The translations under genes and the position numbers were made by a program. A stretch of DNA of 64,000 nt from Achromobacter sp. MFA1 R4 (GTDB taxonomy: Bacteria > Pseudomonadota > Gammaproteobacteria > Burkholderiales > Burkholderiaceae_B): the NCBI RefSeq assembly GCF_900156745.1, contig NZ_LT707065.1, positions 1,302,001-1,366,000 on the forward strand, written 5' to 3'. A model generated the notes under the pieces. The model was not told the origin of the DNA and searched no databases. It saw only the letters and a program-made list of their open reading frames with translations. Numbering within the stretch: position 1 is the first letter of the stretch; the number at the start of each line of letters is the position of its first letter. Shown piece after piece: positions 25,452 through 33,113 of the stretch.

Positions 25452-26444
25452 TCAGGCGCGTGGTTCGATGCTGATCCACCAGGGCAGGGTGCGGCGCACC
25501 CGGACCGGCAGCACCGAGGCCAGCATGTCCAGCGCGCGGCCGGTGTCCTGGAGCGGATAGCTGCCGAAGACGTGCAGGCGCGCCACCTCCGGCGCCACCG
25601 CCAGGTGACCGAAGTGATAGCGGCGCAATTCCGCCACGACGTCCGCCAGCGGCGTGTCGTCGGCCACGAGCACGCCGCGCGTCCAGGCCTCGCGCGCCGG
25701 GTTCACCGGGAGGATCGCGTCCAGCGTGTCCGCGGTGAACCGGGCCTGGCTCCCCGCCGGCACGATGCCGCTGGCGCGGCTGACCGCCGTGTCGATCCGC
25801 ACGGCTCCCGCATGCACGGCGACCACCACGCCGTCGTCCTCGCCCCGCACGGTAAAGCGCGTGCCCAGGGCCTGCAGCCGGCCCTGCGCGGTGTCGACCA
25901 CGAACGGACGCGCGGGGTCCGGGGCGGTGGCGATCAGCAACTCGCCCGCGACGAGCTGCAGGCGGCGCAGCGTGGCGCCATAGTCGACGTCGAAGGCGCT
26001 CAGGGCCTTGAGCCAGACCTCGGTGCCGTCGGCCAGGGCAACACGCCGGGTCTCGCCAATGCCCGCGCGCTGATCCGCTCCCCAGGTCGAGGCCACGATG
26101 GGCAGCGGCGTCTGCCGCCACGCGGTCCATCCCAGGCCGGCGATGCCCAGCGCGCCCGCCAGCCCCAGCAGCAGTTGCCGGCGCCCGCGCCGCCCGGCCG
26201 ACGCGGCCTGGCCGAACGCGGTAACCGCGGCATCCCGGTCCGGACTGGTTTGCAAAGGCGAAAAACGGCGGCCGATGCGCTCCACGTAACCCCAGGCCTC
26301 GCGATGTTCCGCCTTGCGCTCCACCCACTGCTGCCATTGCTGGCGCTCGGCGGCCGAGGCTTCGCCCGAGCGCAGCAGCGCATACCATTCGGCGGCCTGC
26401 TCCATGACGCGATGCGAAGGCTCGCGCCCCTGCGCGGCGCTCAT
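25452..26444 (-). CDS. FecR-type anti-sigma / sigma-regulator protein
   Basis: A 330-residue protein. The N-terminal cytoplasmic domain (1-75; QAAEWYALLRSGEASAAERQ) binds the ECF sigma factor. One membrane segment lies near 82-105 (LLLGLAGALGIAGLGWTAW), followed by a periplasmic FecR domain (ETRRVALADGTEVWLKALSA, LVAGELLIA, LGTRFTVRGED) that contacts the receptor STN domain. The start ATG overlaps the sigma-factor stop (ATGA), so translation is coupled. It relays siderophore binding to the sigma factor. Confidence 0.93.
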   Translation of the reverse strand: MSAAQGREPSHRVMEQAAEWYALLRSGEASAAERQQWQQWVERKAEHREAWGYVERIGRRFSPLQTSPDRDAAVTAFGQAASAGRRGRRQLLLGLAGALGIAGLGWTAWRQTPLPIVASTWGADQRAGIGETRRVALADGTEVWLKALSAFDVDYGATLRRLQLVAGELLIATAPDPARPFVVDTAQGRLQALGTRFTVRGEDDGVVVAVHAGAVRIDTAVSRASGIVPAGSQARFTADTLDAILPVNPAREAWTRGVLVADDTPLADVVAELRRYHFGHLAVAPEVARLHVFGSYPLQDTGRALDMLASVLPVRVRRTLPWWISIEPRA

Positions 26445-26992
26445 GCCGCGCCCGGCTGCGGCTCGCCCGCGAGCCCGCCCGCCAGGCGGGCCTCCAGCTT
26501 CATGCAGCAAAGCATGGCCTGGGCGACGTATTTGCGGACCATGCGCGATGACACGCCGAGCACGTCGGCCACTTCCTGATCGGTCATTTCGCAGGCCACC
26601 GCCATGACGAAGGCGTGGGCAGTCCGGGGCGGCAGGCCCCGCAGCATGGCGTCGATCTCGCCCAGCGCCTGCAGCACCATGGCCTGGTCTTCGGCGGACG
26701 ACACCGTGGGCTCCGGCTGCGCGGCCAGGGCGTCCAGCCAGGCCTGCTCCAGGTCCCGGCGGCGCCACAGGTCGATGCACATGCCGTTGGCCATCCGGCG
26801 CAGGTAGGTTCTGGCATGCCGGGCGTTGTCGAACTTGCACGGGCGTGTCAGCAGGCGCACGAATGCGTCATGCGCCAGGTCGGCGGCATCGGCCGCGTTG
26901 CCCAGCCGCCAGTTCACCCAGGCCACCAGCCAGCCGTGGTGATTGCCGTATAGGCTTTCGAAGTCCTGGGACACCCCTTCCGATCCGCTCAC
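26441..26992 (-). CDS. FecI-type ECF sigma factor
   Basis: A 183-residue ECF sigma factor: region 2 (about 10-80; WVNWRLGNAADAADLAHDAF, ARTYLRRMANGMCIDLWRR) and region 4 (about 115-165; LPPRTAHAFVMAVACEMTDQ, SSRMVRKYVAQAM). The start is GTG at 26992; a GTG six codons further in is possible. It overlaps fecR by 4 bp. It should direct RNA polymerase to the receptor operon when the receptor is occupied, and be iron-repressed by Fur through the upstream palindrome. Confidence 0.93.
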   Translation of the reverse strand: MSGSEGVSQDFESLYGNHHGWLVAWVNWRLGNAADAADLAHDAFVRLLTRPCKFDNARHARTYLRRMANGMCIDLWRRRDLEQAWLDALAAQPEPTVSSAEDQAMVLQALGEIDAMLRGLPPRTAHAFVMAVACEMTDQEVADVLGVSSRMVRKYVAQAMLCCMKLEARLAGGLAGEPQPGAA

Positions 26993-27016
26993 GATCCCGC
27001 CCGCACGCGACGCCCG

Positions 27017-27038
27017 TTCGCATCATTAATAATGCGAA
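27017..27038. promoter_or_regulatory. Candidate Fur box upstream of fecI-type gene
   Basis: TTCGCATcATTAATaATGCGAA is a 22-bp inverted repeat with one mismatched pair, 25 bp before the sigma-factor start. Its AT-rich core resembles Fur sites (GATAATGATAATCATTATC) in layout, and it is followed by further AT-rich bases. Iron control of FecI-type genes by Fur is well known; the site itself is inferred. Confidence 0.55.
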
Positions 27039-27119
27039 CGGTTATCAATTAACAAAGCGCAGATTATGGACCGGGGTCACGGGATTTGGCAACGGGGGGG
27101 CAACCCGCCCCGCCCGGCG

Positions 27120-27896
27120 TCAGCCCAGATACTCCACGTTGCCGCACACCGAGATGCTTTGCCCGCTGATCATCGCCCCCTCGGCCGAGCACAGAAACGC
27201 CACCTGGTTCGCCACGTCTTCCGGGCGCGTCATGCGGCGCAGCGACACCTTTTCCACCAGTTGCTCGCGCATGGCGTCGTTGCTCACCCCGCCGGCCGCC
27301 GCACGGGCGGCGATGATGCGCTCCACCCGGTCGCCCGCCACGACGCCCGGCAGCACCGAATTGACGCGGATGTTCGACGGCCCCAGCTCCATGGCCCAGG
27401 TCTGGGTCAGGCCGGCCAGCCCGAACTTGCTGGCGCTGTAGGGCGTGCGCAGGGAAAACCCCAGGCGCCCCGCAACGGAAGAGATATTGACGATGGAACC
27501 GCCGCCCGCGGCCCGCAGCAGCGGCACCGCGCTGCGGGCGCACAGGAACGTGCCGGTCAGGTTGACCTCCAGCGTGTTCCGCCAGGAAGCGAGGTCCGTG
27601 TCTTCGAGACGGCTGGTCGGGCCGGACACGCCCGCGTTATTGACCAGGACATCGAGCGCGCCCCACCGCTGCGCCAGCGCGTCGAACATCTTCAGTACCT
27701 GCGCCTCGTCGGAAACATCCGTCAGGCTCGCGCCCACGGCCGGAAGGCTTGCGCGGGCCGCCTCCAGCGCCTGCGCGTCCACGTCGCAGATGTGCACGTC
27801 CGCGCCCGATTCCACGAACTTGCGCGCCATCGCAAGCCCGATGCCCTGCGCGCCCGCGGTGATCAGGACGCGGGCCCCCTTCAACGATTCGATCAT
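27120..27896 (-). CDS. SDR-family oxidoreductase (probable 3-hydroxy acid dehydrogenase)
   Basis: A 258-residue classical short-chain dehydrogenase. The cofactor motif is ITAGAQGIGLAMA (TGxxxGxG with Ala), Asp at the end of beta-2 (HICDVDA) favours NAD; NNAG, catalytic Ser in NISSVAG and YSASK follow. The start at 27896 gives a standard N-terminus. It is the third gene of an operon behind the ABC-binding protein and BKACE genes (63-bp gap). Likely role: oxidise a 3-hydroxy acid to the beta-keto acid cleaved by BKACE (inference from context). Confidence 0.88.
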   Translation of the reverse strand: MIESLKGARVLITAGAQGIGLAMARKFVESGADVHICDVDAQALEAARASLPAVGASLTDVSDEAQVLKMFDALAQRWGALDVLVNNAGVSGPTSRLEDTDLASWRNTLEVNLTGTFLCARSAVPLLRAAGGGSIVNISSVAGRLGFSLRTPYSASKFGLAGLTQTWAMELGPSNIRVNSVLPGVVAGDRVERIIAARAAAGGVSNDAMREQLVEKVSLRRMTRPEDVANQVAFLCSAEGAMISGQSISVCGNVEYLG

Positions 27897-27959
27897 GTCA
27901 TTCCCCGATGGATGGGTGACCGGCGGCGCGGCCCGATGGCGCACCTGCCGGCTTGTTCG

Positions 27960-28874
27960 TCAGCGTGCGAACTCGGGCCGGACGCCGCTTTTCAGGGGCA
28001 GGCCCAGGATCTCGCGCGCCTCGGCGGGCGTGGCGGGTTCCATGTCCATCTCGCGGATGATGCGCACGATGCGCTCGGTGAGCTGCACATTGGTGGCCAG
28101 CTCGCCGTGCCGGTAGTAGAGGTTGTCTTCCAGCCCGACCCGCGCATGGCCGCCCAGCAGCAACGCGCTGATGTTGGCCTCGAGCTGCGCGGGTCCGATG
28201 CCGCTGACGCAGAAGATGCTGTTGCGCGGCAGCAGGTCCACCATCATCTGCAGGTGCCGCGGCGAAAACGGCATCGCGTTCTGGAAGTTGCGGTGCACGT
28301 TCATGACCAGGTTGATGAAGTGCGGCCCTTCGTCCAGGTCCTCGTTGATGAGCGTGGTCACGTCCTGCAGGATGTGCGTGGGGCTGAACACCTCCCACTC
28401 GGGCTTGATGCCGCGCGCCTTCATGCCGGCGGCCAGCTCGCGCCCCTTGCTGAGCGGCGTGTTCATCAGGTATTCGCGGTCGCCGAAAGCCAGGTTCAGC
28501 GTGGTGGCGTCCAGCGTGCACATTTCCGCGCCCGCATCCATGCCCTTGACCCGCTCGTCCCACAGGATCTCCCACGTGCCCGGCGAGGTTTCCGCGACCA
28601 TGTCGCCATGCACCCCGCCGCCCGTGGAATTGTTCAGCACGATGTCGCAGCGCTCACGAATCAGCTGGTTCATCTTCCGGTAGACCGCCGCGTCGCAGGT
28701 GGCAAGATCGTCCGGCCGCCGCGCGTGCAGCGCGACGACGCTGGCGCCCGCGTTGTAGCAGCGGTAGACGTCCTCGGCGATCTCGGCGGGCTGCGTCGGC
28801 AGGTGCGGATTCTGGCTTTTCAGCGCCATGCCCCCGGTCGGGGCGATGGTCACGATCACTTTGCGTTTGGACAT
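27960..28874 (-). CDS. BKACE-family beta-keto acid cleavage enzyme (DUF849)
   Basis: A 304-residue TIM-barrel protein of the family of 3-keto-5-aminohexanoate cleavage enzyme, which condenses a beta-keto acid with acetyl-CoA to give acetoacetate and a new CoA ester. It has the opening VIVTIAPTGG, LNNSTGGG, MCTLDATTLNL and RVGLEDNLYY, whose Glu corresponds to a zinc ligand. The zinc motif usually read as HxH is VALHARR here: Ala48 replaces the first His, His50 is kept. Shine-Dalgarno AGGAGA is present. It lies 10 bp behind the ABC-binding protein gene. Substrate unknown; dehydrocarnitine-like or other beta-keto acids are candidates. Confidence 0.88.
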   Translation of the reverse strand: MSKRKVIVTIAPTGGMALKSQNPHLPTQPAEIAEDVYRCYNAGASVVALHARRPDDLATCDAAVYRKMNQLIRERCDIVLNNSTGGGVHGDMVAETSPGTWEILWDERVKGMDAGAEMCTLDATTLNLAFGDREYLMNTPLSKGRELAAGMKARGIKPEWEVFSPTHILQDVTTLINEDLDEGPHFINLVMNVHRNFQNAMPFSPRHLQMMVDLLPRNSIFCVSGIGPAQLEANISALLLGGHARVGLEDNLYYRHGELATNVQLTERIVRIIREMDMEPATPAEAREILGLPLKSGVRPEFAR

Positions 28875-28884
28875 GCCCGGTCTC

Positions 28885-30111
28885 CTACGATTTCCAGAGG
28901 GCGCAGCGGCTTTCGGACTGCTTGGTGAAGGCCTGGTTGCCGTCGATGGTCTGCACGACCGTGAAGTAATCCCAAGGCGTCTTGGACTGCTCGGGGCGCT
29001 TGACCTGCAGCAGGTACATGTCGTGCACCACGCGGCCGTCGGGCCGCACCACGCCGTCCTTGATGTACATGTCGTTCAGCTTGTTGTCGCGCAGATGGGC
29101 CAGCACACGGTCCGCGTCGTCGGTGCCGGTGGCCTTGACCGCGCGCAGATACTGCAGCGCCGCCGAGTAGTCCGCCGCCTGCAGCGACGACGGCATGGCC
29201 TGGCGCCGGTCGAAGAACGTGCGGCTCCAGGCGCGCGTCTCGTCCGATGCGTTCCAGTACCAGCTGTCGGTCAGGTACATGCCCTGCGCCGCGGGCAGCC
29301 CCATGGCGTGGATGTCGTTGATGAACATGATCATCCCCGCCAGCTTCATGGACTTGGTGATGCCGAACTCGTTGGCGGCCTTGATCGAGTTCGTCGCGTC
29401 CGCGCCCGCGTTGGCCAGCGCCAGGATCTCGGCCTTGCTGGCCTGCGCCTGCAGCAGGAACGACGAGAAATCGCTGGCGGCGAGCGGATGCTTGACGCTG
29501 CCCACCACCGTGCCGCCGCCCGACTTCACCACGTTGGTGGTGTCGGCCTGCAGCGCATGGCCGAAGGCATAGTCGGCCGTCAGGAAGTACCAGCTTTTGC
29601 CGCCGGCCTTGACCACCGCCGCGCCCGTGCCGCGCGCCTGCGCGACGGTGTCGTAGGCGTAGTTCAGCGTATAGGGCGTGCACTGCTCGTTGGTGAGCGC
29701 GGGCGCCCCGGCGCCCACCACGATGATGGGCTTCTTCTTGTCCGCGGCCACCTTGGACATGGCAAGCGCCGTGCTGGAATTGGTGCCGCCGATCAGCATG
29801 TCCAGCCCGCGCTGGTCGAACCACTCGCGGGCCTTGGCCGAGGCCACGTCGGCCTTGTTCTGATGGTCCGCCGTCAGCAGCTCGATCTTCTTGCCGTTGA
29901 TCTCGCCGCCCATTTCCTCGATCGCCATCTTGATGGCTTCCGCGCCGCCGGGACCATCCGGCCCCGAGTAGACGCCGGACATGTCGGTGATGAACCCGAT
30001 GCGGATGACGTCGTCGGAAATCTGCGCCTGGGCGGCCTGGATGGGCAGGAGCGCGGCGGACGCGGCGCAGGCGATGGCGGTGGTGGACAGCAGGCGTGGC
30101 ATTGACAACAT
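28885..30111 (-). CDS. ABC transporter periplasmic binding protein, branched-chain amino acid type
   Basis: A 408-residue exported protein: signal peptide (1-29, ending QAAQAQ), then a type I periplasmic-binding fold (DDVIRIGFITDMSGVYSG, LIGGTNSSTALAMSKVAA, FGITKSMKLAGMIM). This HAAT/Leu-type subgroup binds amino acids, aromatic acids, urea or similar. Shine-Dalgarno GAGGAGA. It is the first gene of the operon with BKACE and SDR, so it probably collects their substrate. The permease and ATPase genes are not adjacent and must be supplied from elsewhere. Confidence 0.9.
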   Translation of the reverse strand: MLSMPRLLSTTAIACAASAALLPIQAAQAQISDDVIRIGFITDMSGVYSGPDGPGGAEAIKMAIEEMGGEINGKKIELLTADHQNKADVASAKAREWFDQRGLDMLIGGTNSSTALAMSKVAADKKKPIIVVGAGAPALTNEQCTPYTLNYAYDTVAQARGTGAAVVKAGGKSWYFLTADYAFGHALQADTTNVVKSGGGTVVGSVKHPLAASDFSSFLLQAQASKAEILALANAGADATNSIKAANEFGITKSMKLAGMIMFINDIHAMGLPAAQGMYLTDSWYWNASDETRAWSRTFFDRRQAMPSSLQAADYSAALQYLRAVKATGTDDADRVLAHLRDNKLNDMYIKDGVVRPDGRVVHDMYLLQVKRPEQSKTPWDYFTVVQTIDGNQAFTKQSESRCALWKS

Positions 30112-30250
30112 ACCGGTCTCCTCTTATGGTTTTTGGCCCATGGGGCGTCAACCATTCTGCGGCCCGGCTGCCCCCGCGGACAGTCATCATGTTGACAAAG
30201 AATCCTAGGGTTTACCTGGGCGGCACTCCATCTCCAGACAGGGAACGAAC

Positions 30251-31045
30251 ATGCGCGCACCCCCTGCCCTGATGGGCAACGCCCCGTCCAACGCGAACCG
30301 CCGGCCCGCGCGCTGCGCCGTGGACAAGATGCTCGACGTCGTGCCCTGGTACAAGGGCCTGCCGGAACTGGAGCGCGGCGTGGTGCGCGCGGAACTGCGC
30401 ACGGTGTCGCTGGCCACGGGCGAATACCTCTTTCGCGCGGGCTCGCGGTCGCTCGGCTGGTATGGCGTGGTCGAAGGCCTGGTGAAGTGGTCGTCACCAG
30501 GGACCGACGGCCGCACCCTGTCGCTGGCCGGCTTCAGCACCGGAAGCTGGTTCGGCGAAGCCACCATGATCCGCCGCGAACGCTTCGAGTACGAAGTGGT
30601 GGCCCTGCGGCCCAGCCGCATCGTGATCCTGCCGCGCGACACCTGCGAGCGCCTGTGGAACCACAACATCGAATTCACCAAGGCGCTGATGACGCACCTG
30701 GCGCAGCGGGTGAACTGGCTGATGGGCTGCTACACCGGCAACGTGCTGCTGGACGTGGACACCACCGTGGCGCGCGCCGTGGCGGCGCAACTGGACGCCG
30801 AGGTCCATTCGGGGACGCAGGGGCGTCTGCGCATCTCGCAGGAAGAGATCGCCGGCCTGTGCGGCGTCTCGCGCCAGCGCTGCAACACCGCGCTGACCCG
30901 CCTTGCGCGGGCGGGGGTCCTGCAAACGCACTACGGCGGATTGACGGTGCTGGACAAGGACGCGCTGTACCGGTGCGCGAAGATCAGCCGCGAGGCGGCC
31001 AGGCACGCGCGCGGCGCCGGCGACGTCCGCGCCGATGCGGCATAA
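30251..31045 (+). CDS. Crp/Fnr-family transcriptional regulator
   Basis: A 264-residue regulator: a cNMP-binding-like beta barrel (about 35-150; GEYLFRAGSRSLGWYGVVEG, FGEATMIRRERFEYEVVAL) and a C-terminal HTH (about 175-240; RISQEEIAGLCGVSRQRCNT). No Fnr-type N-terminal cysteine cluster is visible. It is divergent from the binding protein/BKACE/SDR operon and is its likely regulator. The start at 30251 has AGGGAA about 8 bp upstream; a TTGACA -35-like hexamer lies at 30192-30197, without a clear -10. Confidence 0.88.
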   Translation: MRAPPALMGNAPSNANRRPARCAVDKMLDVVPWYKGLPELERGVVRAELRTVSLATGEYLFRAGSRSLGWYGVVEGLVKWSSPGTDGRTLSLAGFSTGSWFGEATMIRRERFEYEVVALRPSRIVILPRDTCERLWNHNIEFTKALMTHLAQRVNWLMGCYTGNVLLDVDTTVARAVAAQLDAEVHSGTQGRLRISQEEIAGLCGVSRQRCNTALTRLARAGVLQTHYGGLTVLDKDALYRCAKISREAARHARGAGDVRADAA

Positions 31046-31269
31046 TCCGCCACGGCCGCCCATGGCGGGCCGCAGTCATGCTCGCCGCGCAGAACAGTTC
31101 TGCATATCGACGGGGTAATCGATCAGGCCGATAAAAATTATGATCGGCTACTGAGACAACCCATGGCCGGCGGCCCGCTGCCGGCCGACCCAGCCACCAG
31201 CGCACAACCATAAGAGCCGGCCCGCGCAAGGCACGGCCACGCATGGCGGCGGGAACCAGGAGAGAGACA

Positions 31270-32232
31270 ATGTTCAAGCTCACGCGCCGCGGCTTCATCG
31301 CGGCCGGCACACTCATGATGCTCGCCCGGCCGCTGCGCGCCGCGGCCAAGCCCGTGACCCTGATCGTGCCCTACGCGCCGGGCGGCCCCAACGACAACTT
31401 CGCGCGCCTGCTGGCCGAGGGCATGAGCGCCGAACTGGGCATCAACTTCATCGTCGAGAACAAACCCGGCGCCAACGGCATCATCGGCGCGACCCAGGTC
31501 GCGCGCGCCCCGGCCGACGGCAGCACGCTGCTGATGGGCGGCTCCGGTCCGGTGTCCCTGAACATCCTGCTGCGCCCCCGCCTGAACTACGGCTTTGACA
31601 GCTTCAAGTCGGTGGCCATGATGTTCGACGGCCCGCTGACCATCACCGTGCCGTCCAAGATGGGCGTGAACTCCATTGCCGACCTGGTCGCCTACGCGAA
31701 GCAGGAAAACCGCGCGCTGACCTACGGATCGCTGGGACCGGGCAGCGTCACCGACCTGTACGGCCTGATCCTGTCCAGGACGCTGGGCATCCCGCTGACC
31801 GCCGTGCCCTACAAGAGCACGCCGACCAGCCTGATCGACCTCATCACCGGCCGCAACGACCTCTCGTACATGACGCCCATCGCGCTGGCCGACCATCAAA
31901 AGGCCGGCGCGGTGAAAATCCTGGCGCTGACCACCGACCAGCGCGACCCGGCGCTGCCGGACGTGCCCGCCGTCACCGAACTGGGTTATCCACAGCTCAA
32001 GGCCAGCTACTGGACGGCGCTGCACGCGCCCAAGGGCACGCCGGACGCCATCGTCCAGGCCTACGCCGCGGCCGCCATCAAGACGGTCCAATCCGAGCGC
32101 TTCCGCAAGGTGCTCGTCGCCAACGGGCAGACCGAAAAAGCCGGCGGCCCGCAGGCCCTGGAGGCGCAACTGGAATCCGACCGCCAGTACTGGGGCAAGG
32201 TCATCCAGGAAAACCACATCGTCCTTGATTGA
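31270..32232 (+). CDS. Bug-family receptor with Tat-like signal
   Basis: A 320-residue Bug solute-binding protein (VTLIVPYAPGGPNDNFARLL, FIVENKPGANGIIGATQ, AVPYKSTPTSLIDLITGRND). Its leader MFKLTRRGFIAAGTLMML contains TRRGFI, which fits the twin-arginine consensus; most Bug proteins use Sec leaders. AGGAGAGA precedes ATG 31270. It stands alone between the Crp gene and a strong terminator; the 224-bp gap upstream should hold its promoter. The ligand is unknown. Confidence 0.9.
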   Translation: MFKLTRRGFIAAGTLMMLARPLRAAAKPVTLIVPYAPGGPNDNFARLLAEGMSAELGINFIVENKPGANGIIGATQVARAPADGSTLLMGGSGPVSLNILLRPRLNYGFDSFKSVAMMFDGPLTITVPSKMGVNSIADLVAYAKQENRALTYGSLGPGSVTDLYGLILSRTLGIPLTAVPYKSTPTSLIDLITGRNDLSYMTPIALADHQKAGAVKILALTTDQRDPALPDVPAVTELGYPQLKASYWTALHAPKGTPDAIVQAYAAAAIKTVQSERFRKVLVANGQTEKAGGPQALEAQLESDRQYWGKVIQENHIVLD

Positions 32233-32241
32233 TCGCGCAGT

Positions 32242-32284
32242 AAAAAAAAGCCACAGCCCGCCGTTCGGCGGGCTGTGGCTTTTT
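32242..32284. terminator. Bidirectional intrinsic terminator
   Basis: AGCCACAGCCCGCC / GGCGGGCTGTGGCT arms with a GTTC loop, flanked by eight A on the left and five T on the right. It can stop both the Bug gene (plus strand) and the flavin reductase operon (minus strand, stop at 32305). Confidence 0.93.
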
Positions 32285-32304
32285 GCGGCGGCCCGCGCGG
32301 CCCG

Positions 32305-33102
32305 TTACTGAAGCCGGGCCGGCGCGATGCAGTGGGTGGCCGCGTTGAAGTTGATGACCGGCCGCGCCTCGCGGCAGGCGGTCTTGCGGATCTTGCCCAC
32401 GATGAGATCGTGCGTGCCCAGCTTTTCGGTGCAGACGATGTCGCATTCGATGCTGGCCAGCGCATCGGGCAGCACGGGCGCGCCATGCTCGTTCAGCACC
32501 CAGCCGCCCTGCGCGAAGCGCGCCTGGCCCTGAGGCTGTTTCAGAAAGGCTTCGATCACTTCGCCGTGGCCTTCGCCCAGGATGTTGGCGACGAAGCGGC
32601 CATTGCGCAGCAGCGGCTCGCGCGCCGACGAGGTCTGCTGCACGAAGAATCCGACCATGGGCGGATCGGCGGAGATCGACGTCAGGCTGGACACGATCAT
32701 GCCCGCCATCTGCTCGCCGTCCCCGGTGCTGACGGCGCTGATGCCCGCCGGCAGCGACCGCATGGCCGCCTTGAAATCGTCGACCGACACCACCTCGTCG
32801 CGCTCGTTGAAGACCATGTGCGCGCGGATGTCGCCACGTTCATCGACCCACCCATGCCGCGCCGCGTAATCCACCATCTTCGAGAAGCCAGCCTCCCAGT
32901 CCGGATCGCCGGCGTGCTGCGACAGAAAACGCAGCACCGACGGCGACAGGCGCACGTGCCGCTCGTCCTCGCGCCGGCCGATCCGGGCGATGGCGCGCTC
33001 GAGCCGGTCGGCGGGCTGCGGGTCCGCCATGACATCGAGACGGCCGAAATCCGCCGGGTCGCGCAGCGCGATGGCGCCGGCATTGCTCAAGTAGATACGC
33101 AT
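32305..33102 (-). CDS. Flavin reductase of a two-component monooxygenase, N-terminally extended
   Basis: A 265-residue protein. The C-terminal ~150 residues form a flavin reductase-like domain (FKAAMRSLPAGISAVSTGDG, SADPPMVGFFVQQTSSAREP, FVANIL, GTHDLIVGKI), which uses NAD(P)H to supply reduced FMN. The N-terminal ~108 residues are an extension (VRLSPSVLRFLSQHAGDPDW, YAARHGWV) that stand-alone reductases lack; it may dock the partner oxygenase. The start at 33102 has GAAGGAGGG 5-6 bp upstream. It lies 11 bp behind the luciferase-like gene. Confidence 0.88.
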   Translation of the reverse strand: MRIYLSNAGAIALRDPADFGRLDVMADPQPADRLERAIARIGRREDERHVRLSPSVLRFLSQHAGDPDWEAGFSKMVDYAARHGWVDERGDIRAHMVFNERDEVVSVDDFKAAMRSLPAGISAVSTGDGEQMAGMIVSSLTSISADPPMVGFFVQQTSSAREPLLRNGRFVANILGEGHGEVIEAFLKQPQGQARFAQGGWVLNEHGAPVLPDALASIECDIVCTEKLGTHDLIVGKIRKTACREARPVINFNAATHCIAPARLQ

Positions 33103-33113
33103 GTCGCCCTCCT

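Noticed and set aside
22594-25560. Long (988-codon) plus-strand open frame opposite the TonB receptor
   Set aside because: Shadow composition (Arg/Ala/Gly/His), no domain, and overlap with a well-supported receptor on the other strand.
25312-26388. N-terminal extension of the TonB receptor frame through the fecR region
   Set aside because: The sequence has no signal peptide at that end and overlaps FecR in another frame; the start at 25311 gives a normal leader.
30192-30197. TTGACA as a strong promoter for the Crp/Fnr gene
   Set aside because: The -35 hexamer is perfect, but no TATAAT-like element lies 16-18 bp downstream, so it is mentioned only as a possible element.
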